Shown here: piece after piece, positions 9,294-18,307 of the stretch | Layout: every line of letters starts with the position of its first letter | Numbering within the stretch: position 1 is the first letter of the stretch | NCBI GenBank assembly: GCA_026004655.1 | Contig: BPJO01000014.1 | Coordinates: forward strand, 34,648 to 98,647 | Direction of reading: 5' to 3' | Length of the DNA: 64,000 nucleotides | DNA from: Phycisphaerae bacterium | GTDB taxonomy: Bacteria; Planctomycetota; Phycisphaerae; Tepidisphaerales; Tepidisphaeraceae | Made by a program: the position numbers and the translations under genes | The notes under the pieces: model-generated | Told to the model about the DNA's origin: nothing | The model's input: the letters and a program-made list of their open reading frames with translations, nothing else | Database searches by the model: none

Positions 9294-10302
9294 ATGTCGA
9301 ACCTGAACTATCATCATTTAGAGTACTTTTGGGAGGTAGCCCGTCATCGGAGTGTTTCTCGGGCGGCAAGAGAGTTGGGGGTTTCTCAACCGACCGTAAG
9401 CGCGCAAATCAAATCCCTCGAGCAGGCATTGGGGACAGAACTATTCATCCGTACAGGTCGCGATCTGGTTCTGACCAATCTGGGTCAGATGGTTTACGAA
9501 TATGCGTGTGAAATTTTTACGCTCGGACGGGAGCTCCAGCAAGCCGTTCTCACCCGACAAAGCAATCGTTCGCTCCAATTGAGAGTCGGGATAACTGATT
9601 CGATGCCCAAACGGGTTGCTCATGTGTTAATTCGACCGGCAATGGGTATCGGTCAGCCCTTTCAACTGTTTGTTAAAGAAGATCGGCATGACCGAATTCT
9701 CAGCGAACTGGCGTCTCATCAATTGGATATCGTTCTAGGACACGAACCCGCTCCATCAGCATCGGCGTTTAAAGGAAAAAGCTTTCATCTAGGGGAAAGC
9801 GGAGTCTCCTTTTTTGCTGCCAGTGACTTGGCACGACGAATCAAGGGAAGCTTTCCCCAGAATCTCGATCAAGTTCCGATCTATCTACCCACACCGGAAA
9901 CCACTCTCCGAAGACTGCTCGAAGACTGGTTTGCCCAGGAAAACGTTCGTCCGCGATTGGTCGGTGAGTTTTCAGATAACGCGATGATGGAAACATTCGG
10001 ACAGGGAGGCGCAGCCGTCTTTCCTACCCTCACTCTGGTGGAAAACGAAGTGGTCCGACAGTTCAGGGTGAGGGTCATCGGTCGGACCGAACAGGTCCGG
10101 GAACGCTTTTTTGCCATCACATCGAGCAGACGTTTAAACCCATCCCGGCGTCCAAGCGATCTGTCGTCAGCCCCGATTGCTTGCGGATCTGGTGGATGGG
10201 ATGCCGATCAGCGACATCGGAGTCTTGAAAAAAATCGTCAAACGACTCCGAGAACGACAAAAACGGTCGCGATCGCACGAGTCCGATTTCTCCCGATCTT
10301 AA
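9294..10302 (+). pseudogene. NhaR-like LysR-type regulator, two frameshifts near the C-terminus
   Basis: LysR-family transcription factor most like NhaR, the activator of the Na+/H+ antiporter nhaA in enterobacteria. The HTH is at residues 2-60 (LNYHHLEYFWEVARHRSVSRA...VSQPTVSAQIKSLEQ). The effector domain follows with NhaR-like LRVGITDSMPKRVAH and GEFSDNAMMETFGQGG. ATG 9294 is chosen over ATG 9282 because homology begins at MSNLNYHH. After RFFAI the frame breaks twice. Restoring one base near 10120 and one near 10150 gives the expected IPAVQAICRQPRLLADL ending and a stop at 10302. No antiporter gene is nearby. The divergent neighbour is a PhoX-like gene, so the regulon is unclear. Confidence 0.75.
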
Positions 10303-10387
10303 AATCGATTCATCTACTTCTCATGACGCCTTGAAATGCACACCCCTATCCTTGTTAAGTCATAAATGAACAGGGAAGCGAATCGGT

Positions 10388-10516
10388 ATGAAAAACCCAC
10401 GAAAAATCTTCCAAGCCCGGGGAGCCGTCGGCAAAGCACTCGTCGTCTGGCTCGCCAGCGGGAGTGTTTTTGCTGCGATTATTGCCTATCTGATTTTTTC
10501 GGCCATGGGATGTTAG
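10388..10516 (+). CDS. 42-residue single-pass membrane peptide
   Basis: The ATG at 10388 follows an AGGGAAG ribosome site. The peptide has a basic N-terminus (MKNPRKIFQARGAVGKA) followed by one hydrophobic helix (LVVWLASGSVFAAIIAYLIF) and ends SAMGC at TAG 10514-10516. The positive-inside charge pattern is typical of a real inner-membrane peptide. It sits between the NhaR-like gene and the oppositely oriented kinase. A longer overlapping frame (10366-10602) has no membrane character and is rejected. Function unknown. Confidence 0.45.
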   Translation: MKNPRKIFQARGAVGKALVVWLASGSVFAAIIAYLIFSAMGC

Positions 10517-10573
10517 CCAAACCCGGGAAGTCCTGGACAGTTTTTTTTCCGGTTCGCTTGTTGAGTCTCCGGA

Positions 10574-13429
10574 TCAGTCCGTTTGAGATCGTAAGAAAAT
10601 GATCGAAAAGACCCAAATTCCCACAGCAGCCAGATAAGCCATCCAGATCGAGGGATATCCGATTACCGGCAAATGCACCAGATGACCCGCCAAGGCGACT
10701 GCAGCTGCTAAGTACATCCCGAGTCCCAGCCAAGTGCCTCTGAAAAAGATGCCCAACAGAAGTAACGACCCGGCCACCAGCAGGGCAGACGGTTTAATCG
10801 GTTCAGTCAGCGATTTCGGGACCATCGGAATTATAAGCGGTTTCTCATCCGCTTGCGCAGTCGCTTCAACGGCCCGGACCACGGTAGCGGTTGAAATCTC
10901 TTTTTGCGAGGCAATGATCGTCTTGTCTTCCTGTCGGGTCGTGAGAATTTCATTCGCGGTCGATAAAATCGATTGACCGTGGTTCACGTTCCACCAGTTG
11001 GCGTAAACAGTCAACAATATCAATCCCATCGCTAGACGAAGCATCGAACTAGTCAGTATCTGCATCGGCGTTCCGTATCGACGTCGAAGGTATCCGTGAC
11101 GGACGTACCCGGGCATGGATTCCAGATTCTTGTGGTGTTCTTCCTCAGAAGCGCCTGAAGTAATCAAGGACATCGCCAACGAAGTCTTTAACATCGCGGG
11201 CGCAGTTTCTTTGATGCCTGACGATCCTAGGGTGGGCTCGCCGGGAGGCGCGAGCGTCGCTGCAAGGGATCGGTTTATTTCGCGCTTGATCACCTCAGCG
11301 GTACTGATGAGTCTTTGGGCATTTTTCTTAGCCTGTTTGGCGGCAAGTTTTTCGCTGATCCCTTTGGCCTGCATGGCTTTGGCTTCGAGTTTGGCCAGCA
11401 GTTTGGCCTCACGTAGTTGCTTGCGGGATTCGATCCTGTAATCGATGTAATGGATCAACGGTTCCCGCCAGGCAGCAAACTTGGGTCGATCTTTTCCTCG
11501 CTCTTTGCCCCAAACCTGTCGGGCCTGGAGTTTGGCTTCATAACCAAACAAGTTTTCGAAAAACTCCTCCCAGTGTCTCCCAGCGAACTTGCAGACGAAT
11601 TGACGAATGGCGTTTTCGTCCAGACCCTTTAAACGCATCTGTTTAATCAGGTGCTCAGCCTGTTTGAGATATTTTTCACGGCTTCGGGCTGCCTGATAAT
11701 CCACTCCCCAGTAAAACGCCTGTGATAACATCACTGCCAATATCGCAGCCAACAACCAAGGCCAGTGCAATCCGAAGGAGTATATGACAAAACCGAAAAT
11801 CCCGACCCCGGCGATCCAGAGCAACCAGTCGAGGATTCCCGCCCCGAACACCAGTTGACGAACCTTGCGGAACAGATAGGTGCCCTGCAAAACCCCCAGC
11901 GTGATCTGATACGCCAACGTGGTCAGCACCGCCAGTCCGACGACACCTCCAACCAGATTGATCTTCCACGTAATACCGTCCCCCACATAAGCCATCAACA
12001 CCCCCAACAACACACAGGCAGCGTAAAAGCCCATGATCAGCTTGGGACGAAGTTTGGTCCAGAACGTTTTGTTGTACTGCTCGACCGCGAACTCGAGGAT
12101 TTTGACCTGTTCCTCCTTGGGCGTGTAAGGACCGGACGACGCAATTCCCAAAAAACCTTCTAGCGCATCGATCACGTCTTTCATGCTCGCATAGCGGTCT
12201 TCAGGACGTTTGGCGAGCATGCGGACAATGATCGGCGATAGATTGGCAGGAACATCTTTGACAATCACGTCCGGCGGAGTGACCGGTTCGTGCTGGTGCT
12301 TGGTGATGACCTCCATCGCGGTCCGTCCGGTAAAAGGTGGACGACCGGTCACCAGGTGATAAAGCGTGCACCCGAGAGAATAGATGTCGGCCCGGTGGTC
12401 AACCCGGGCGGCATCGACGGCCTGTTCGGGTGGCATGTACAACGGGGTGCCCATTGATTTGTTAATCTGGGTCACCGCCACACCGGAATCATTGGCGGCC
12501 ACCTGCTGCGCGTTTTCGGTTTCGTGGCTACCGACTTTTTTCACTAGTCCCAGGTCGGCTACCTTCACAATCCCTTGGTCGTTTAAAAGCAGGTTTTCGG
12601 GTTTGATGTCGCGATGGATCAGACCGTGGTCGTGTGCGAACTTGAGTCCGCGAGCGGCTTGTAGAACATAACTCACTGCCGTCTCCGGGTCGAGTTTCCC
12701 GGCTTCTTGTAAGACATTAGCCAAGGTTTTCCCGGAAACGAACTCCATGGAAAAGAAGTTGATCTGTTTGTCCTGACCGATGTCGTGGATCTGAACGATG
12801 TTATGGTGACTAAGCTGGGCAGCGGCATAGGCTTCACGGGTGAACCGACTGACCAGTTGGGCATCGGTGGCTAGCTGTTGATGGAGCGTTTTTAAAGCAA
12901 CATTCCGGTCCAAAGAGACCTGTCGGGCTAGGTAAACCGCTCCCATACCCCCGGATCCGAGTTTATGGAGTACTTCATATCCCCCCAGTGTTGTTCCGCT
13001 GGGGATTTCGTTCTGGGTGGGGCATGCTGGGGATCCATTGGCCTGGTGTGGTGGTTCGGCGCCAGCAACGACAGATTCAATGCGAGGTGAAAAGGCAGGT
13101 CTTGCTGACGGAACACTTGTTGCTGAGACCGGGACGCTTGTCGCTCCGACTTGGGTGGATGCAACGACCGGTGCGGAAGCCCGTTTCTTGGGCACAGTCG
13201 AAGAAGCCGGGGTAGAACCGGTCGGTTTGCTATCCTTGATCCCCAAAGCCTCGGCGACGGTGGCATCGACCCGGTCGTGGGTGGCTGTGACCGTCGGTTG
13301 CATGGTCGGGTCGGTATGAATGACTAAGCTGAACTTTTCATGGCATTTCGGGCACTTGGGGTGAAAATGCCCGGGACGCACACCCTTAAGTTCGATCGAA
13401 AACGAACAATACGGACAACGAATTGCCAC
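10574..13429 (-). CDS. Zinc-ribbon Ser/Thr protein kinase with multi-pass membrane C-terminus
   Basis: About 950 residues. It begins with a CPYC...CPKC zinc ribbon, followed by a ~110-residue Ser/Thr/Pro/Ala-rich linker. A Hanks-type kinase domain follows: glycine loop LGSGGMGAVYLA, invariant Lys in VALKTL, catalytic HRDIKPENLL, DLG in place of DFG, and MGTPLYMPPEQ as the P+1 region. After the kinase come two to four membrane helices, a long basic coiled stretch (EAKLLAKLEAKAMQAKG) and a C-terminal hydrophobic block. GTG 13429 is preferred: the GGAGG site lies 6 bp before it, whereas the ATG at 13435 directly abuts the site. Its targets are unknown. Confidence 0.85.
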   Translation of the reverse strand: MAIRCPYCSFSIELKGVRPGHFHPKCPKCHEKFSLVIHTDPTMQPTVTATHDRVDATVAEALGIKDSKPTGSTPASSTVPKKRASAPVVASTQVGATSVPVSATSVPSARPAFSPRIESVVAGAEPPHQANGSPACPTQNEIPSGTTLGGYEVLHKLGSGGMGAVYLARQVSLDRNVALKTLHQQLATDAQLVSRFTREAYAAAQLSHHNIVQIHDIGQDKQINFFSMEFVSGKTLANVLQEAGKLDPETAVSYVLQAARGLKFAHDHGLIHRDIKPENLLLNDQGIVKVADLGLVKKVGSHETENAQQVAANDSGVAVTQINKSMGTPLYMPPEQAVDAARVDHRADIYSLGCTLYHLVTGRPPFTGRTAMEVITKHQHEPVTPPDVIVKDVPANLSPIIVRMLAKRPEDRYASMKDVIDALEGFLGIASSGPYTPKEEQVKILEFAVEQYNKTFWTKLRPKLIMGFYAACVLLGVLMAYVGDGITWKINLVGGVVGLAVLTTLAYQITLGVLQGTYLFRKVRQLVFGAGILDWLLWIAGVGIFGFVIYSFGLHWPWLLAAILAVMLSQAFYWGVDYQAARSREKYLKQAEHLIKQMRLKGLDENAIRQFVCKFAGRHWEEFFENLFGYEAKLQARQVWGKERGKDRPKFAAWREPLIHYIDYRIESRKQLREAKLLAKLEAKAMQAKGISEKLAAKQAKKNAQRLISTAEVIKREINRSLAATLAPPGEPTLGSSGIKETAPAMLKTSLAMSLITSGASEEEHHKNLESMPGYVRHGYLRRRYGTPMQILTSSMLRLAMGLILLTVYANWWNVNHGQSILSTANEILTTRQEDKTIIASQKEISTATVVRAVEATAQADEKPLIIPMVPKSLTEPIKPSALLVAGSLLLLGIFFRGTWLGLGMYLAAAVALAGHLVHLPVIGYPSIWMAYLAAVGIWVFSIIFLRSQTD

Positions 13430-13616
13430 GACCATCCTCCCGAGATGCAAGATGACCAATTCCCCCTATTTCCATAGATTAACACAAGTTTGACCAATCC
13501 ACACAGCAAATGAATATCTCATAAAACAAAAAACGAATATAAGAAGGTATTCATCCAATCCCTCGATACGGTGTGTTGAATGAAATTAGAAACGAAAAAA
13601 CGTGCCGTGTACGGAC

Positions 13617-13644
13617 TTGACCTGAGGAACGGAGGTGTTATATT
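13617..13644 (+). promoter_or_regulatory. Strong sigma70-like promoter of the S10-spc operon
   Basis: TTGACC (13617-13622) and TATATT (13639-13644) have a 16-bp spacer and lie about 100 bp before rpsJ. A short hairpin (TCCCTT-GAACT-AAGGGA, 13652-13668) would sit at the 5' end of the mRNA. The 13430-13743 gap holds nothing else recognised. No L4-binding S10 leader of the E. coli type was identified. Confidence 0.55.
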
Positions 13645-13743
13645 ACCCGACTCCCTTGAACTAAGGGACCGAATAACGACTCGGGCGTGTATCCCGGTCG
13701 CTCGGGAACAAGTAAAGTATCGGAAGAATGGACAGGTGCTGAA

Positions 13744-14052
13744 ATGACCGGTGAGCGGATTCGTATTCGTCTAGAAGCTTATGACAACCGTGCTCTGGAC
13801 CAGTCAGCCAAAGAGATCGTCGAAAACGCCAAGCGTACCAACGCGCGGGTTTGTGGTCCGGTTCCTCTTCCGACGCGTGTGGAACGGTATACCGTTCTGC
13901 GTTCGCCGCACATCGATAAAAAGTCGCGCGAACAGTTCGAAATGCGAACCCACAAGCGAATCATTGATATTTTTGAAGCCAACGCCCGTACGATCGAGGC
14001 CTTGAATCGGTTAGTCGTTCCGGCGGGTGTTTTTGTGAAGATTAAGGCGTAA
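13744..14052 (+). CDS. rpsJ: 30S ribosomal protein S10
   Basis: 102 residues, the usual length, in the 30S head; in many bacteria it also partners NusB in antitermination. Diagnostic segments are [38 protein letters not shown], the loop [14 protein letters not shown], and the ending [14 protein letters not shown] 13744 is chosen because S10 homology begins at [10 protein letters not shown]; the frame extends upstream but that part has no S10 character. It is the first gene of the operon, with no tuf, fusA or rpsL-rpsG upstream. A long 185-bp spacer separates it from rplC. Confidence 0.97.
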   Translation: MTGERIRIRLEAYDNRALDQSAKEIVENAKRTNARVCGPVPLPTRVERYTVLRSPHIDKKSREQFEMRTHKRIIDIFEANARTIEALNRLVVPAGVFVKIKA

Positions 14053-14110
14053 GTCCTTGAAAATAAAGCTGTAACGAGTAATCGTCGCGGCTCGTGGTGA
14101 CCCGGACGTG

Positions 14111-14148
14111 AGGTTCATCCAAGAACCTGTGCCTGATCAACTATCAGG
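14111..14148 (+). promoter_or_regulatory. Consecutive hairpins in the rpsJ-rplC spacer
   Basis: The 185-bp spacer (14053-14237) is long for this operon. It contains AGGTTC-atccaa-GAACCT (14111-14128) and CCTGAT-caact-ATCAGG (14132-14148) in immediate succession, ahead of the rplC start. They could be an RNA-processing or ribosomal-protein-binding site. This is inferred from complementarity alone. Confidence 0.35.
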
Positions 14149-14237
14149 ACGCGATCCGGGAAGGTAATTTGTCCTTTTTTGGGACGGGCACCAGGCCTTG
14201 GAATTATTGTTAAGGTCTGCTCTGCCCGAGACTTAAG

Positions 14238-14900
14238 ATGACTCCAGCGATTCTGGGCCGAAAAGTCGGGATGACCCGAGTCTACAACGACAAGGGTCAG
14301 ATTATTCCGGTGACCGTCGTTCAAGCCGGTCCGTGTGTGGTGACTCAGGTCAAGTCCGCCGACGGAAAGGACGGTTACCACGCCGTTCAGCTCGGTTTTG
14401 AACCGGTCGATCCCAAGCATAGCACGATGCCCCTGATCGGGCATGCTGCCAAAGCCGGGGTTCAACCCCAACGGTTTTTTCGGGAGGTCCGACTGAAGGA
14501 ACCGACCGATAAAAAGCCCGGGGATCAAATCACCGTCGGGATCTTTGATGGGGTTCAGTTCGTCGATGTGGTCGGCACGAGCAAAGGAAAAGGTTTTGCC
14601 GGAGTTATGAAACGATGGAACTTCGGTGGTCAGCCGGCCTCGCACGGGACCGAACGGAAACACCGAAGTCGTGGTTCGATCGCCTCAATGGCCACTAATC
14701 GTGGTCACAGCGGTAAACCCAAAAAAGGCCTGAAAATGGCCGGACACATGGGTGATGAGCGGGTTACCACCCGAAACCACGCGCTGGTTCGTGTGGATGT
14801 CGAGAATAACGTCCTGCTGATCAAGGGTGCTCTTCCGGGCGCCAACGGATCGCTGGTGTATGTCCGGAAAAGCATAACTGCCAAGGAAAGCAAAGCCTAA
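14238..14900 (+). CDS. rplC: 50S ribosomal protein L3
   Basis: 220 residues. L3 binds the 3' domain of 23S rRNA and its long loop reaches toward the peptidyl-transferase centre. The loop region is well preserved (KGFAGVMKRWNFGGQPASHG, then RHRSRGSI-type sequence and MAGHMGDERVTTRN). The start MTPAILGRKVGMTRVY matches the family N-terminus (GxKxGMT), and no upstream in-frame alternative looks better. The C-terminus has a short basic tail (SITAKESKA). Confidence 0.97.
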   Translation: MTPAILGRKVGMTRVYNDKGQIIPVTVVQAGPCVVTQVKSADGKDGYHAVQLGFEPVDPKHSTMPLIGHAAKAGVQPQRFFREVRLKEPTDKKPGDQITVGIFDGVQFVDVVGTSKGKGFAGVMKRWNFGGQPASHGTERKHRSRGSIASMATNRGHSGKPKKGLKMAGHMGDERVTTRNHALVRVDVENNVLLIKGALPGANGSLVYVRKSITAKESKA

Positions 14901-14969
14901 AAACGTCAATCCGTCGCGGTTCATCGTTTCGGCTCGAAACGCGACAATCAAAGACGAAGGACGACAGTC

Positions 14970-15584
14970 ATGATTGAAGTACCTGTATTCAATATCGAAG
15001 GCGCCCAGGTCGGCACCGTATCGATCGACGAGCAGAAGCTCGGCGGGGAAGTCAATGCCCCTTTGCTCAAACAGGCGTTGGTTTACTATCACGCCAACAA
15101 GCGCCAAGGGACCGTCCGTACCCTCGCTCGGGGCGAGGTCGAAGGTTCGACCCGTAAACTCTATCGCCAAAAAGGGACTGGAAACGCCCGTACGGGTGGG
15201 ATCCGCAACCCGATCAAGGTAGGCGGTGGTCATGCCAAGCAAAAGCGTCCTAAAGACTGGTCCCTCGATCTACCCAAAAAAGCCCGCCGACTCGCCCGTA
15301 ACAATGCCCTCCTGGCCAAAATCAAAGATAATCAGCTTAAAGTCGTCGATCAGTTCACTCTTTCCGAACCGAAAACCAAACTGTTCGCGGGTGTCTTGAA
15401 GAAGCTCGGGATCGACCGCACGGTCCTGTTCGCGTTGGAATCCAAAACCGAACCCATCGTCCGTGCCAGCCGCAATATCCCCACCACCCGATTGACGACC
15501 GTTGCCCAGCTCAATGCCTGGGATATTCTTCGTAACCGTACCGTCCTGATCACCAAGTCCGGCTTGGAGGCACTACTGGCCTAA
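14970..15584 (+). CDS. rplD: 50S ribosomal protein L4
   Basis: 204 residues, normal length. L4 lines the exit tunnel, and in E. coli it represses its own operon. Key segments are VYYHANKRQGTVRTLARGEV, the tunnel loop RKLYRQKGTGNARTGGIRNP, and WSLDLPKKARRLARNNALLA. The C-terminal domain with WDILRNRTVLITKSGLEAL is complete. AAGGACGACAGTC precedes the ATG. It lies 13 bp before rplW. Confidence 0.97.
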   Translation: MIEVPVFNIEGAQVGTVSIDEQKLGGEVNAPLLKQALVYYHANKRQGTVRTLARGEVEGSTRKLYRQKGTGNARTGGIRNPIKVGGGHAKQKRPKDWSLDLPKKARRLARNNALLAKIKDNQLKVVDQFTLSEPKTKLFAGVLKKLGIDRTVLFALESKTEPIVRASRNIPTTRLTTVAQLNAWDILRNRTVLITKSGLEALLA

Positions 15585-15597
15585 TCGGAGATTTTCC

Positions 15598-15876
15598 ATG
15601 GAAGCGACTCAGATCATTATCAAACCCCTGATCACGGAAAAGACCAGCCGACAGGCCAACGGAAGGAATACCTATTCATTCCACGTGCATCCCAAGGCCG
15701 ACAAAATCGCCATCAAAACTGCGATCGAATCCCTTTATAACGTCAAAGTTCAAGACGTTCGAACGTTGATCCGCAAGGGCAAAGCCCGTCGAACCAAGAC
15801 AGGATACACCTACGGGACCGATATCAAGCGGGCCATTGTCAAACTGGCTGATGACTCGAAGATCGAATTGTTCTAA
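15598..15876 (+). CDS. rplW: 50S ribosomal protein L23
   Basis: 92 residues. L23 sits at the tunnel exit and docks SRP and trigger factor. The core is recognisable: IIIKPLITEKTSRQANGRNT, HPKADKIAIKTAIESLYNVK, VRTLIRKGKARRTKTG. A GGAG site lies 7 bp before the ATG. It is tightly spaced behind rplD and in front of rplB, as in most bacteria. Confidence 0.97.
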   Translation: MEATQIIIKPLITEKTSRQANGRNTYSFHVHPKADKIAIKTAIESLYNVKVQDVRTLIRKGKARRTKTGYTYGTDIKRAIVKLADDSKIELF

Positions 15877-15925
15877 ATGGAGCGTGGTTACGGTCTTCTG
15901 ACAAGACGACGGACCTGAAAACGTT

Positions 15926-16792
15926 ATGCCGATTAAACAGTACAATCCGACCTCCCCCGGACGCCGACAGGGTTCGGTGATCGATTACAAAAGCGTGATC
16001 ACCAAGACCGAACCCGAAAAATCCCTCGTCGTTGGCAAACGTCGTGCCAACGGTCGAAACAATCACGGCGTGATCACTGCCAAGCACCGAGGTGGAGGGA
16101 ACAAAAAACTCTACCGGTTGATCGATTTCAAAAGAATCAAGGACGGTATCCCCGCCGAAGTCAAAGCCATCGAATACGATCCCAACCGAAGCGTCTTTAT
16201 CGCGCTGATCGAATATGCCGACGGCGAAAAATCATATATCCTTGCCCCCGAAGGACTTAAAGTCGGTGCTAGGGTGGTCAGCGGTCCGGACGCAACCCCC
16301 GACATCGGCAACGCCATGCCTTTGATGAACATTCCGGTCGGTTTAGAGATCCACAACATCGAGATGAACCCCGGTCAGGGTGGAAAGCTCGTCCGTTCGG
16401 CCGGTCTGGCGGCTCGGTTGACCGCCAAGGAAGGGGATTACTGTGTGATTACCCTCCCGAGCGGCGAAATCCGACGGGTCAAGAGCAAATGCCGTGCGAC
16501 CATCGGTGTTCTAGGTAACAGCGACTGGATGAACGTCTCGATCGGAAAGGCCGGTCGAAACCGACACAAGGGGATTCGTCCCCATACCCGCGCCAAAGCC
16601 ATGAACCCGATCGACCACCCGCTGGGCGGAGGTGAAGGACGCTCGAACGGCGGACGACACCCGGTCAGCGCCACCGGCGTGCCCGCCAAAGGCGGAATTA
16701 CCCGTCGCAGCGGATTGGCGAGTGAAAAGTTGATCCTTCGACGTCGTAAGTTCGGTCGGTTCCAGCAAAGACCGCAGACCGTCAACGTGTAA
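15926..16792 (+). CDS. rplB: 50S ribosomal protein L2
   Basis: 288 residues, slightly above the usual ~275. L2 is needed for subunit association and peptidyl-transferase assembly. Clear signatures: [40 protein letters not shown], and [20 protein letters not shown]. The functionally important His of the DHP motif is kept, while the next position is Leu where most bacteria have His (DHPHGGG). The basic C-terminus ([17 protein letters not shown]) is a little extended. Confidence 0.97.
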   Translation: MPIKQYNPTSPGRRQGSVIDYKSVITKTEPEKSLVVGKRRANGRNNHGVITAKHRGGGNKKLYRLIDFKRIKDGIPAEVKAIEYDPNRSVFIALIEYADGEKSYILAPEGLKVGARVVSGPDATPDIGNAMPLMNIPVGLEIHNIEMNPGQGGKLVRSAGLAARLTAKEGDYCVITLPSGEIRRVKSKCRATIGVLGNSDWMNVSIGKAGRNRHKGIRPHTRAKAMNPIDHPLGGGEGRSNGGRHPVSATGVPAKGGITRRSGLASEKLILRRRKFGRFQQRPQTVNV

Positions 16793-16866
16793 TCTGGTGA
16801 ATGGAGTTGTGTACAAACGTCCGTTGCTTGGTGTCCAATAGATAACCTTACGAAAGACCCGATACC

Positions 16867-17148
16867 ATGAGCAGAAGCAGCAAAAAAGGCCCGTACGTGG
16901 ACGAAAAGTTGTACCTGAAGGTCAACGCCCTCAACGAACGAAAAGCCAAAGCGGTAGTCAAGACCTGGGCCCGCGCGTGCACCATCATCCCCGAGTTCGT
17001 CGGGCATAATTTCGAGGTGCACAATGGAAACAAGTTCGTCCGTGTGTTTGTTACCGAAGACATGATCGGACACAAGCTCGGGGAGTTCGCCCCGACCCGC
17101 CAGTTCCGCGGACACTCGGGAAACAAGAAAGAAGCCGCCGCTAAATAA
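16867..17148 (+). CDS. rpsS: 30S ribosomal protein S19
   Basis: 93 residues. S19 binds S13 and 16S rRNA in the 30S head. Characteristic segments are [58 protein letters not shown] and [10 protein letters not shown]. The distance from rplB is 74 bp. The ending KKEAAAK is a typical short basic tail. Confidence 0.97.
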   Translation: MSRSSKKGPYVDEKLYLKVNALNERKAKAVVKTWARACTIIPEFVGHNFEVHNGNKFVRVFVTEDMIGHKLGEFAPTRQFRGHSGNKKEAAAK

Positions 17149-17200
17149 TGATCGGATGTATAAGGTTCCGCAGACCCCTGCGGGTTGATTGGTGAGAGTC

Positions 17201-17539
17201 ATGGCTTACACTGCAAAACATAATTTCGCCCGCATCGCCCCCCGGAAAGCGAGGCTTGTCATGGATCTGATCCGTGGTCGGACCGTGGATGACGCGCTGA
17301 GCATGCTTCAGTTTTCCAAAAAACGGGCTGCGGTTTATATCTCCAAGGTGATTAAAAGTGCCGTCGCCAACTATCAGGAGCAGGAGACGTCGGCAGGTCG
17401 TAACCCGTTGGTCGTTTCCGAAGCCCGGGTCGATGCCGGTCCCATCATCAAACGGTTTCAACCCAAGGATCGTGGTAAGGCTTACCCGATCTTGAAACGG
17501 ACGAGTCATCTGATCGTGAGTGTCGAAGAAAAAGCATAA
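17201..17539 (+). CDS. rplV: 50S ribosomal protein L22
   Basis: 112 residues. L22 has an extended hairpin lining the exit tunnel opposite L4. Homology starts at MAYTAKHNFARIAPRKARLV, so ATG 17201 is preferred to the upstream TTG of the same frame. Core motifs include LIRGRTVDDALSMLQFSKKR, KVIKSAVANYQEQ, VSEARVDAGPIIKRFQP and GKAYPILKRTSHL. It lies 14 bp before rpsC. Confidence 0.97.
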   Translation: MAYTAKHNFARIAPRKARLVMDLIRGRTVDDALSMLQFSKKRAAVYISKVIKSAVANYQEQETSAGRNPLVVSEARVDAGPIIKRFQPKDRGKAYPILKRTSHLIVSVEEKA

Positions 17540-17553
17540 CCGGAAAGAATTTT

Positions 17554-18252
17554 ATGGGTCAGAAAGTCAATCCAATCGGCTTCCGTGTCGGTATCACCGA
17601 GGACTGGAAGAGCAAATGGTTCGCTCCGAAATCGGCTTACGGTGAGTTTCTCATCGAGGACGTTCAGGTGCGTCAGCATATCGACGAGAAGCTGAACCGT
17701 CGTCCTCCTTACGCCGGGGTTTCGGATGTTCTGATCGAGCGGACGCGGGAGGAAGTGACCGTGACCCTCAAAACCGCCCGTCCCGGACTGGTGATCGGTC
17801 CGAAAGGGGCGGAGCTGGACAAGCTTCGGGAAGAACTCGAAGACCTGATCCGTAGAAAAATCGCCCCGATCAAGGTGATCGAGGTCAAAAATCCGGACCT
17901 GAACCCCCAACTGATCGCCGAAGCGATCGCCGAGCAGCTGAAAAAGCGGGCAAGTTTTCGACGGGTCATGAAACAACGTCTCGAGGCCACCATGGCAGCC
18001 GGTGCCAAGGGAATCCGAATCCAAATTTCCGGACGTCTCGGTGGAGCCGAAATCGCCCGTTCTGAAAAGGCTACGCTCGGTTCGGTTCCTCTGACGACCT
18101 TGCAGGCCGACGTCGGATACGGTTATGCGGTGGCTTGTACGACCTACGGTACGATCGGAATCAAGGTCTGGGTCTATCGTGGGATGAAGGGTGAAGAAGT
18201 GCTGGATACGGACGTGCGAGTCGGTGGTCCGCTTCGTCGGATCCGCAGGTAA
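17554..18252 (+). CDS. rpsC: 30S ribosomal protein S3
   Basis: 232 residues. S3 forms part of the mRNA entry channel helicase site. The N-terminus MGQKVNPIGFRVGI is diagnostic. A KH-type RNA-binding region follows (VTVTLKTARPGLVIGPKGAELDKL). The C-terminal domain carries AKGIRIQISGRLGGAEIARSE and GIKVWVYRG. The strand opposite contains a long chance frame (17506-18654) that is a composition shadow. Confidence 0.97.
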   Translation: MGQKVNPIGFRVGITEDWKSKWFAPKSAYGEFLIEDVQVRQHIDEKLNRRPPYAGVSDVLIERTREEVTVTLKTARPGLVIGPKGAELDKLREELEDLIRRKIAPIKVIEVKNPDLNPQLIAEAIAEQLKKRASFRRVMKQRLEATMAAGAKGIRIQISGRLGGAEIARSEKATLGSVPLTTLQADVGYGYAVACTTYGTIGIKVWVYRGMKGEEVLDTDVRVGGPLRRIRR

Positions 18253-18307
18253 CGTTGAAACAGGAGTCGCGTCAAACGAAGACGCGTCGAAAGACTGAGG
18301 TGCCAAG

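Noticed and set aside
14115..14663. Minus-strand frame opposite rplC
   Set aside because: Antisense to L3 and its leader, with low-complexity His/Gly content and no start signals.
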